A stretch of 64,000 nt of DNA from Sporothrix humicola (taxonomy: Eukaryota; Ascomycota; Sordariomycetes; Ophiostomatales; Ophiostomataceae), in contig WNYE01000082.1 of the NCBI GenBank assembly GCA_021396245.1, positions 124,001-188,000 of the forward strand, in the 5' to 3' direction. This document shows, in pieces, positions 1 to 8,708 of this stretch. Below the pieces are notes generated by a model that saw nothing but the letters and a program-made list of their open reading frames with translations, had not been told where the DNA came from and did no database searches. Both the position numbers and the translations under genes were made by a program. Numbering within the stretch: the first letter of the stretch is position 1; each line of letters opens with the position of its first letter.

Positions 1-3000
1 TGCCGGCTTTTGGGTGTTTTGTGTATTTTGTGGTGTTTTGGGCTCTCTGGTGGGTTATGCGGTGGGCTGCATAATGTGCTCTGGTCGAGATCGCGCAACT
101 GATCTAGAAACTTAGGGCGCCTCGATTGAGGCCCCGCACTTGTCTAGTCGTCTTTCCCCCTCGTGCTCGTTGTCGAAGTGGCTGATATGTCTGTGATGGT
201 CGAGATATCAAGTGATATCAAGTCGGCGGACAGTCGACGGAATCCCCGGCAGGTGCACCCAAGTACTCGTAAAGTCCATGTCTCCACAGCCCGTTGAAGA
301 TGGAAAGAAGGTGAAAGGTATCTTACAACACAACGAGGAAAGGGAGACCCACACGGGCAACACAATAGTCAACCTGGAACACAAGCGTGGAAGCTTGTCT
401 GTTGGGCTGGTTCGACAGGCATCGAGGAAGGAGGGAGATACGGAGGAGAGCAGAGAGGGAGGAAAGAGCGAAGATAGCCAGACGAGTACGAACAGGAACG
501 AAAGAGGAAAGTACAGGCAAGAGACGTGAACCGGCCGCAAAAAGAAAGAACGAGCCCGGGTCTGTTTCGGGTGGACCGTCCTGGCCTAGTTTAGAAAGTG
601 TGGTTCTGTTGGCACTTGCCTTGGATTTTGTTCCTTCCCTTTCCTCAAGTTTATGAGCTCTTTCTATTTTTTACGTTGTGGCCGTGTCCTGGATGGCTCC
701 TTCCCTTGGTGGTGGAGTAGATGCTACTCTGGGCGGTCGTCGCCAGCGCCATCGTAACAGGAAGTCGCATTTTTGTGTAAAATATTCCATATTCAGGACA
801 GAGGACAATAGCAGACTGTATTAATGGTGGAATCTTTGTAATGAACTGCCTGCAACCATGAGATACACAGTAATTACCGCGACGACCAAAGAGCCTATCC
901 GCAAGAAAGGCGACACTGTCTATATTGCATTTTATTTCCCCTTTTCGGCTGTGGCCTGTGAATGGATGCTGCACGTTGGCTCCTTCCTCGACAATATGTC
1001 GAGAATGGCCAATGACTGGCCGAGCTAGTCTGGACTCAAAAGTGCTCCAAGTGCTCCTTCCCTGTCGTCCTTCAGCCTCACAGAACCTGCGTACGGGATG
1101 CAGGGGAAGGAGTGAGGGAGTCAAACTCTATTCAGGCCAGTCTCCAGACCTGCCTGGCCTGCCTTCGAGGTCTCGCCCCTCACCCCCTGTTCCTGCCCCT
1201 GGCGTGTTAGAGAATTTGGGTTGCACGTTTTGGGGGACGGTCTTTGTGTACCTGGAGTCCCCACCCGAATGCGACGCTGTCATTGGCCAGAGCGTGGATG
1301 TAAGTGAAGACGACTAGACGGAAGAGAGAAAATGAACGACGAGTTGTCAACTCGGGCGAAGTCTTTCAACCCATCAACTCGTCTCGTCTCAGTCGGTTCG
1401 TCTTTTCGTGACTTTTTTTTTGGCCAGACACAGCACTTTCCACCTTTGCGGTTCCTGTATTTGCCCCTGGCCGGACACTGCTTGCGGGAATACTTTTCTT
1501 TTGATCTGCTATTTTTCTGTCTTAATATTTTAGTTCTCAGTCTGTTGCTTGTTAGCCCGCTTACTTGGAGTGGTCTGTGGCGGACAGGCCTCGGTTTTTT
1601 TTGCTCGACTCGACGGCCGACTTCTTTCGGGCGAGTGAAGGGTGTTCGGCGTCTTCGTTGGTCTTTTTTGGCGTGGTTCGGGATACATGGGTGCTCTGTT
1701 ATTTACCGTCTGTGTCGATGTACTCATTTATGTTCCTGCGTTAGACTCGTCCAGTCCGGCGGTCATACGAGGTAGTCGAAAACGGAACATGTGGCATAGC
1801 AACTCCCCATTCGTCTGTTCTGATAAGTCTACTAGCTTTAGGCATTTTAGCATATTGCGTCGTTTAGTGTTTTCTGTCGAAAAGGACGAATGGTTGTTGA
1901 TTGTGGCCATTGTGGTTTGATTTCTCATTGATTCTTCGTCGACTTTCCGCCCATTTGCCTGGCTGCCCCTGAGATGAGCCTCACAGCAAAATGCACAGAC
2001 TTTTGGAGGAGTGGCCAGTAAAAATGCAAAGATGGGTTGGCAGACAGAGGGGTTCAGAAGAAAGTTAAAGCACAAAAAGCATAAATGCACAAAATCAAAG
2101 CCCGGGAGCAGGGTCAAGAAACTCAGCCTTTCGTCTATGCGTATGGTGATCATAATGGAGTTCTTGGAGTTCTTTTGGGTACTTTAAGTGCTCTTTTTCT
2201 GCATCCGGACAACCTAGTTCATAACAGAAGATCTTTTCGGGCCGTTCTTGAATAACGTTTGCCGATTCCAACGTCTTTGGCAGTAAAAATTCGGCAGTCT
2301 ACATTATCATCTTCCAACGACATCCAAATAGCACGCATCACGAGCTTGAACTTGCTCATGTCGAGCCGAGATAAAGACGCAAGAATTCGGATATATGAAA
2401 AGATAAAGAAGGACCAAGTCCTAATCTAGCCCAGTCTGGCTCTGCTCGGTACAGTAGCATCTCGAGCTTGTGCAGAAATATGGGCCTCTGATCTGAGCAC
2501 AACGCTGGAGCAGCACGGGGCACGGAGCATTGCCGTATTATTCGCTCATGAAACGAGTGAGGCTTTGCTGTTTGGTGCATAGAGGGCCTGTTTCTGAGTT
2601 TCTTTTGTTTTCTGGAGTGTGGTGCTTTCTCCTTTATCGTTAAACTATTCTTTTATCGTTTTCCGTTTCCTTTTACCTCACCCCCGTCAAGCTTATCCAT
2701 TCCCCTCTTTTTTTGTCCCTTTTCGTCCGTCAACAGGCCCATCACTGCCCATCACTTGTCTAACGGGAGGCAAACATCTCCGGTCTTCAGTCTATTCTAG
2801 CCTCCTCCTCCTTGTTGTGTTAAGCTCGTCGACTTAACTTTGACCCTGTCCCCACCCCTGTTCTCTGTGCCTTGCCTAATTCGGAAACCCACTTCGACAT
2901 GGAGACCTCTGCCTCTCCTGCCTCTCCTGCCTCGTCGTGTAAGTGGCCTGTCGGGAGGTGACCGTTGCAGTCGTTTGACCCCGTCTCTTAGAATATCCCA

Positions 3001-3466
3001 CTCTCTCATACAGAGTAGTATTGCTCCCATACTATGTCCCTCTCTCATGTTGCTCTCCTCCTCACTCCTGTCCATAAAGTCGGTTGTTTCCCTCCTCCTC
3101 TTGTGTTTCCTCTCGCTTCTTGTCTCTCTTTTCTCTTCACCTTCTTTCGTTTCCATCGTCCTTCACTCGACTTCGTTTCTTTTTCTCTTATCTCTTCTTT
3201 TATTTTCCTTTTCTCTTTCAAGTCCTTCGCTGATCTTCATCTGTCGTTTACTCAGCCCAGAAAGACGAAATCAAGGTCCTCCTCTAGACGAGCTGGGCCA
3301 TTCCTCTTTCTTTTTCTTTTCTATCTTCACTTCGTTCCGGTCTAGCACCATTTTTACCTGTCGTTTCCTCTCCAGGTCGTATATTGACTATACTTTCGTT
3401 TCTTCTTACCCCTTTTGAATATTTCTTACATCCCTCACATACCCACATACAACCCTCCCTCTCAAA
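1..3466. other. Long intergenic region, no supported gene
   Basis: I see no open frame here with a convincing domain, splice pattern or compositional signature of coding. Short frames exist on both strands (for example 651-1124 on minus and 1332-1775 on plus) but they are low in structure, rich in Cys/Ser/Leu and lack good start contexts. The right third is a pyrimidine-rich leader for the gene at 3467. Confidence 0.6.
2620..3466 (+). promoter_or_regulatory. Pyrimidine-rich promoter/5' leader of the GPI protein gene
   Basis: About 850 bases are dominated by C and T on the plus strand and run directly into the ATG at 3467. CT tracts of this kind commonly mark the transcription start zone of strongly expressed fungal genes. 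A GTAAGT at about 2940 and a TTTACTCAG at about 3256 could bound a leader intron, but this is only a pattern match. Confidence 0.45.
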
Positions 3467-5404
3467 ATGATCGCTCGCAATCCTATCGGCTGGGCTGCTT
3501 TGGCTGCCTCGCTTGTCCAGGCAGGCCCTCTGGCTGTAGCCAGCCCTGTGGAAGCCCGTGGCCTCGAGTCGCGCACTGCTGCCACCTTCGACATGGCCCA
3601 CAGCTGGAACAACGAGATGCTCTTTGACGGCACGTACCCCAACGGTGCCGGCGGCATGGTTAACATGGCCATTGAGTGCAAGACGTGCTACACCAAGGGC
3701 TCGATTGCCGCTTCGATCACTGACGCCACGCTGGTCGACCCAACGCTGCGCCTGGATTTCTCGGGTGTCGAGGCGTACGTGGACCTGGCCGTGACCGTCA
3801 GCGAGTCGGCCGTCTACACGATCAACCTGTTCACGTCCAACACGCCGATTGGCATGGGCGTTCAGGGCATGGACGTTGGTATCATCTTTGCTGTGGACCT
3901 GGTGTTCTCGCTGTCTGAAAAGATTGAGCTGGACGCCGGCGGTTTCCAGGTGACGCTGGCCGAGGGCGCGTTTGTCGAGGCCAGTCTGTTGCAGGGCACC
4001 ATCACCAAGTCGTTTTTCGACGGCTTGAAGGCCCAGTCGCTGCCTGTCTTGGTCAAGAGCGGTCTGGCCACGTTCAAGGCTGATCTGCGCGTGCGGACGC
4101 AGTGCGGCGCCCAGGGCACGAGCATTGTCGGCATTGGCGCGGGTCTCGAGGTCGGCGTCTATGCCAACATCATTGAGTTTGTCAGCATCATCGAGACGTC
4201 CCAGTCTTGCGGCCTGCAGTCGCGCGAGTACTGGGACTGCAACGTCGGCGCCTATGCCATGGCCGACGTGCAGGTCGACTACAAGACGTTCGGCGCCGTC
4301 CCGACCATCTCGACGACGCTTCTGTCGGCGCCCACTGCCACTCAGTGCTGGGGCTCGATCGCCAACCAGGTCACGAGCGCGCTCGGCGGCGGCAAGGGCG
4401 GCGGCAAGTACGACGGCCAGAGCACAATGACGTTTGCCTCGAGCGGTTCCAAGGAGACTGGCTCGTACGGCGGTGACAAGGGTTCCGGCGGTAAGGGTGG
4501 TAGTTCCGGATCGGGCTCTGGTTCTGGCTCGTACGGCTCCGGTGGTAAGGGCGGCAGCTCCGGCTCTGGCTCGGGCTCTTATGGCTCTGGTGGCAAAGGC
4601 TCTGGCTCTGGCTCTGGTTCTGGCGGCGACAAGGGCTCCGGACACGGCTCTGGCTCTGGCGGCAGCTACAGCCACGGCCAGTCGAGCGCCCAGCAGTCGC
4701 CCTCGTTCTCGCCAGCCCGCAACTCGTCTGTCGCCGTCGTTTCATCGTCGCCTGTTATCTCGTCGCCCGCTGTTTCGTCTACTCCTGCTTCCAGCCCGGC
4801 CATTACCTCGTCGGCCGTTCTCTCGTCTTCCAGCCCTGCCGTCACCAGTGTTCCCGGCGACAATGCCGTCACCTCTACTGTCCTGTCGACCACGACGTTC
4901 ACCATCACGAGCTGTGCGGCCTCCGTCGTCAACTGCCCAGCCTCGTACCAGACTTCGTACGTCATCACCAAGACGTACACCAACAAGGGCCACGGCAAGG
5001 GCCCCACCGGCGGCGGCAGCGCTGTCACCACCACCAACGGCGCCCACCTGGCCATCACGCCCACGACCACGAACATTATCGTCCTGGTGCCCTGCACGTC
5101 GCCCATTGTCGAGACTTTCACGCCCCCAACGGCCGTCCCGACTTCCGGCAAGGGCAACAGCGGTTCGTCCGGCAGTGGCTCCGGCTCCGGCTCTGGCTCG
5201 GGATCGGGCTCTGGCTCGGGATCGTCTGGCTCCGGCTCTTCTGGCTCGTCCAACGGCACTCTGAGCGGCACTTTCTCGCCGACTGCTTCCAAGACTGGCT
5301 CCGGCTCGGGCGTCGTCGTCACTGCCGGCGCTGTTCCCCTGGGCATGGCCAGCAGCGGTCTGGCTGCCGCCGTCGGTGTCTTTGCCGCCGCAGTCCTGCT
5401 GTAG
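3467..5404 (+). CDS. Secreted GPI-anchored Ser/Gly-rich cell wall protein
   Basis: Intronless 645-residue protein. The N-terminus (MIARNPIGWAALAASLVQA) is a signal peptide. Residues about 30-300 form a Cys-containing globular domain rich in beta-type sequence. Residues about 310-420 are Ser-Gly repeats with Lys (SGSGSGSYGSGGKG type), followed by a Ser/Thr/Pro/Val stalk (about 420-470), a small Cys module with TITSCAASVVNCPASYQTSY, a second pure Ser-Gly block (about 565-600), and a hydrophobic C-terminus preceded by small residues, as expected for GPI attachment. Known role of such proteins: covalently or GPI-linked wall or adhesion components; the exact function here is unknown. The globular domain resembles that of uncharacterised secreted proteins of ascomycetes. 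The ATG at 3467 fits because it begins the signal peptide directly after the CT-rich leader. Confidence 0.88.
   Translation: MIARNPIGWAALAASLVQAGPLAVASPVEARGLESRTAATFDMAHSWNNEMLFDGTYPNGAGGMVNMAIECKTCYTKGSIAASITDATLVDPTLRLDFSGVEAYVDLAVTVSESAVYTINLFTSNTPIGMGVQGMDVGIIFAVDLVFSLSEKIELDAGGFQVTLAEGAFVEASLLQGTITKSFFDGLKAQSLPVLVKSGLATFKADLRVRTQCGAQGTSIVGIGAGLEVGVYANIIEFVSIIETSQSCGLQSREYWDCNVGAYAMADVQVDYKTFGAVPTISTTLLSAPTATQCWGSIANQVTSALGGGKGGGKYDGQSTMTFASSGSKETGSYGGDKGSGGKGGSSGSGSGSGSYGSGGKGGSSGSGSGSYGSGGKGSGSGSGSGGDKGSGHGSGSGGSYSHGQSSAQQSPSFSPARNSSVAVVSSSPVISSPAVSSTPASSPAITSSAVLSSSSPAVTSVPGDNAVTSTVLSTTTFTITSCAASVVNCPASYQTSYVITKTYTNKGHGKGPTGGGSAVTTTNGAHLAITPTTTNIIVLVPCTSPIVETFTPPTAVPTSGKGNSGSSGSGSGSGSGSGSGSGSGSSGSGSSGSSNGTLSGTFSPTASKTGSGSGVVVTAGAVPLGMASSGLAAAVGVFAAAVLL
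4440..4680 (+). repeat. Coding low-complexity Ser-Gly repeat block
   Basis: Imperfect repeats of a TCC/TCT/TCG-GGC/GGT pattern encode alternating Ser and Gly with interspersed GGKGG. A second, purer block lies at about 5160-5250. Slippage here would change stalk length between strains. Confidence 0.85.
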
Positions 5405-6140
5405 AGGCACACATTTTTCCTAATCTCATTTCCTCTTTTCTTTTTTGTCTCATGAAAAGGACCGAAACTCGCTCTCGACGGAAACCTATTGATACCACAC
5501 AATTTCCTTACTGTCACACTACCCCACAACCTGTCACTGTGCTTTGATGTGCACGCATTTTCTTTTTCCAATCTCTCGCTCTCTCTATTTTATTATATCT
5601 TTTTTTCTCCATTTTTCCTTCTTTCTCTCCTTAACGCCAGTTTAATGTAATATCACATGTACAAGTACTACCACACAAAAACGAAATACAAATGTACATT
5701 TTCTTCATCAAAACGCTACTAGTCTTGGCTTAACATCCAGCGCATCCAATGAACGCAAAAATCCAAATCCGTGCCCTTGAAAGTGGTCGAATAAAATCAA
5801 ATGAAGTCACTCGAGTCGTCCGTCGATCTTGTATCTTGTCGCTTGTCTCTCTCGCTCTTTCCTTTCACGTCAATAGACGTAGCTGCACTATGTCACTGTC
5901 AGGCACATCCTTGTCTCGCATTAGCGCGCTAGCGTGCCAAATGCCGACTAACCACGCTTCTCCAGGCCCATTCAGGCCCCGTCCCGCCCAAGCATCTCAA
6001 GCATCACCAAGCTTTAGGCCCGCCGCATTAGGTAAGTTTGTGGCGGCCGACCGCCTATATTTTGGTGTATTTTTGGAGTCCATCGGGGTGTGTGGAAGGA
6101 CCCACTTTTCTCATTGTCGACGGGACTTTCAATCGCATAG

Positions 6141-6191
6141 TGACGTAATTGGCCAAAATCACAGCGACGTCATTCAGCTGCACAACGACGT
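6141..6191. promoter_or_regulatory. Cluster of three ACGT-core (CRE/ATF-like) sites
   Basis: TGACGTAA starts at 6141, CGACGTCA at 6165 and GACGTT near 6187. The ACGT cores are spaced 24 and 21 bases apart, about two helical turns. Fungal bZIP factors of the Atf1/CREB type bind TGACGT cores. The cluster is about 850 bases upstream of the start at 7039. Confidence 0.4.
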
Positions 6192-6877
6192 TGGATGAAC
6201 ATGCAGACGAACAATTTCAAGATGGAATTGAGATGGATCGAGAAGTTTGTGCTCGACTTGAAAAGCTTCAATAAATTCAGGCCTGGAAGTTTTACGATAA
6301 TTTCGTGGTTTGTCGCTTTTGCTGGCCGCCGAAAAAGCAATCAGTCATGTGTCAGAGACGCCTTAGTAAAGAAAGAAACATAGGGAGATAGCTCATGGGT
6401 CTACCAAGCGAATGTACACATCTTAGACAACGCAGAATAAGAAGACGAAATGGCGAAGCAAATACTGTGTACATTTGTATGGGATTCGTAGGCTTGTCCG
6501 AGATAACCACTGTAGCCAGATAGGGAAGGAGCTGCAGCAAGACGCTCGCACAAGGGGCAGGAGCGAACAGAACGAAGAGGCCCTCGGCCGATATACCCGC
6601 TTTTATTGACTTGCCTTTTGCTTGTCTTTCTTGTATCGAAGCTTGTTCGATCGATGGGAAGGAGCTATGGGCCTGGGGCCGTGGAGCCAGCCAGACATTC
6701 TTGCCTCTCAACCCCCGTTTCCTTGTTCTTTCCTGTTGGAGGCCGACCAAACGACCAGAAACTAAAAGAGGAGGAACCACCGACGTCAGTGAGCAACCGA
6801 GGGGCACTACAAATCAACTTTGTCTTCTTTCCTTCTTTGACCCCTTCTTTCCTTCCATACTAGCATAAATTGACCAT

Positions 6878-6883
6878 TATATA
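6878..6883 (+). promoter_or_regulatory. TATA box for the gene at 7039
   Basis: TATATA sits 156 bases upstream of the ATG and is followed by a CT-rich stretch ending in a C/A-rich leader. This spacing is right for a leader of roughly 100-130 bases and argues that the in-frame ATG at 6919 is leader, not coding. Confidence 0.45.
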
Positions 6884-7038
6884 GCACGTCTCCTTCCCGT
6901 TTTCATTTTTCCCTTTCTTTGCCTCAATTCCCTCCATCACCATTCTCTACACACAATACTGCAATCATTAACACAGCCCATATACCCACCTCATCTACAC
7001 CAATTGATATTTACACGTCTAACAACACACCCTACACC

Positions 7039-8400
7039 ATGGAGAGCATCAACAACATGGCAAATGCCGCCGCACAGGCCGTCTGGCCCAACAACGGCAA
7101 CAACAACACCACTGCCGAGACTGGCAACTTTAACAATGCCAACTCTTCCAACTACGACAACTCCAACTTCAACAACAACAACGCCAGCAGTTACGACAGC
7201 AACAACCACAGCAGCATCGCGGCCAACGCTGCCACCTCCAAGGCCAACTACAACAGCTCGGCCACCCCCGGCAGCCCCATCCCCAACAGCGCCGAAGAGC
7301 CCATCTCGGGCGTTCTGGGAGATACCTCCAAGGGCGAGCCCTACGATGCCGGCAACAAGGAGGAGCAGGACGCCGCCAACGCGCGCTACTCGGAGTCGCA
7401 GAGTGAGGGTGCGAGACGTCCAGACTCTGGCATCGCCGGTGCCGGTGCCGGTGTTGCTGGCGCCAAGTCCAACTCTTTCTCAGACAACACCACCACCAAC
7501 AACAACAACGCCCCTTCTTCCCACAGCAACTCCTTCTCCAACAATGAAAACAACAACGACAACTCCTCTTCCAACCCCGCTGGCACTTCCACATCGGCCG
7601 GCGATGCCGGCATGAAGGACTCCAAGATCCCCAGCAGCGGCGGCGGCGCCACCAACGAGGTCAAGCTCGACGGACCTGGTCCCCGTCCTCTGGATGTGGT
7701 CGCCCGCGAGAACCACGGCGATGCCGGCCGTGCCCACGCCAACGCTGGCAAGTCGGCTGGTGGCTCTGGCTCCGGATCTGGCTCTGGTGCTGGTGCTAGT
7801 GCCGGTGCCGGTGCCGGCCAGTCTGGCGACGATGAAGGCGACGGCCCTCAGAGTACCTCCGACGGCGAGGGCACTGGCGAAAAGTACGTTCGCAGCTCGG
7901 GTCTGCAGGCCGACGGCGGCGACTTCGACGCTGCTCGCGAGGGTGCCGGCCGCGAAGCCGATCGCATCTTGGAGGAGAAGGGCATTCTGACGGGCAGCAA
8001 CAGCAACCAGCCCGAGAAGACCGAAACTAGCAGCGGCTTTCACCACGGCCCCGGCCACCATGGCCCGGGCAGCCACGAGCACAGCAGCAGCCACGATGCT
8101 GCCACCAGCAACGTCGGCAGCGGTGCGGCCGCCACTGCTGGAGCTGTTGGAGCCGGAACTGCCGCTACTGGAGCTGGTATTGCCCCTAGTACTGGTGTTG
8201 CCCCCGGTTCCGGCGTTGGAACTGCCGGCGCTGACGGTACCGTGAACGCAGCCAACACCACCAACACCACCAACACGATGAGCAGCGGTGCCAGCGGTGT
8301 CAGCGGCAACAGCGCCTCGAGCGGCGACGGTGCCTCGGGCCACAAGAAGAAGGTCAGCCTGGGCGAAAAGATCAAGAACAAGATCCGCCGCTCGAGCTAA
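7039..8400 (+). CDS. Asn/Gly/Ser/Ala-rich low-complexity protein, function unknown
   Basis: Intronless, 453 residues from the ATG at 7039 (MESINNMANAAAQAVWP). An upstream in-frame ATG at 6919 would add 40 residues, but these read like translated leader and lie too close to the TATA box. The N-terminal part is Asn-rich. Two short ordered motifs stand out: EEPISGVLGDTSKGEPYDAG near residue 90, and a segment near residues 280-315 (KYVRSSGLQADGGDFDAARE, then GREADRILEEKG). The rest is Gly/Ala/Ser repeats, a His-Gly stretch (HHGPGHHGPG), and a basic tail with KKKVSLGEKIKNKIRRSS. I recall similar motif pairs in uncharacterised glycine-rich proteins of filamentous fungi, but no function is established to me. 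No signal peptide or membrane segment is visible, so it is probably an intracellular, largely disordered protein. Confidence 0.8.
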   Translation: MESINNMANAAAQAVWPNNGNNNTTAETGNFNNANSSNYDNSNFNNNNASSYDSNNHSSIAANAATSKANYNSSATPGSPIPNSAEEPISGVLGDTSKGEPYDAGNKEEQDAANARYSESQSEGARRPDSGIAGAGAGVAGAKSNSFSDNTTTNNNNAPSSHSNSFSNNENNNDNSSSNPAGTSTSAGDAGMKDSKIPSSGGGATNEVKLDGPGPRPLDVVARENHGDAGRAHANAGKSAGGSGSGSGSGAGASAGAGAGQSGDDEGDGPQSTSDGEGTGEKYVRSSGLQADGGDFDAAREGAGREADRILEEKGILTGSNSNQPEKTETSSGFHHGPGHHGPGSHEHSSSHDAATSNVGSGAAATAGAVGAGTAATGAGIAPSTGVAPGSGVGTAGADGTVNAANTTNTTNTMSSGASGVSGNSASSGDGASGHKKKVSLGEKIKNKIRRSS

Positions 8401-8708
8401 GCGGGGACAATGTGTAACAACAATCGAAAGGAAAGGGCGTTTCGTATCATTGATTGCTTTTGACTTGATTACTTGCATTTACTGTTGCAATTTTTACTCG
8501 TACTATTTCATACCATGTACTCTACTGCATTGAATTCGAGCTTATGATTATTCATTTTTCTCTTCTAAATCGTATTTCATCCATGTAATCCTCCTGTGAA
8601 TCGTAATGCCCCTCTTATACAAAAGAAACAAACCCAAACGTTCAAAATGTACAAAATATCAAATGGTATGTGCAAAAAATATAGACAGAAATTTCAAATC
8701 AGGCTTCC
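8401..8708. other. Convergent 3' region
   Basis: A 308-base A/T-richer gap between two converging genes; it holds their 3' ends and nothing else that I can see. Confidence 0.6.

Larger units (their letters stand above)
5405..7038. other. Intergenic region between two plus-strand genes
   Basis: Holds the 3' end of the GPI gene (T-rich stretch at 5415-5640) and the promoter of the gene at 7039. No supported coding region. The part from 6870 has a TATA box and CT-rich leader; 6141-6191 has three ACGT-core sites. Confidence 0.6.

Noticed and set aside
651..1124. 157-codon minus frame in the first kilobases
   Set aside because: No recognisable domain, no leader or splice context, and composition like its noncoding surroundings.
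3284..4675. 463-codon minus frame opposite the GPI protein gene
   Set aside because: Antisense shadow of a GC-rich gene; Ala/Arg-rich text with no domain. Similar antisense frames opposite other genes (for example 7480-8478, 20582-21427, 62758-63834) were rejected for the same reason.
6919..7038. N-terminal extension of the low-complexity protein
   Set aside because: It starts only 41 bases after the TATA box and its His/Thr/Ile text reads as untranslated leader; the ATG at 7039 is better.
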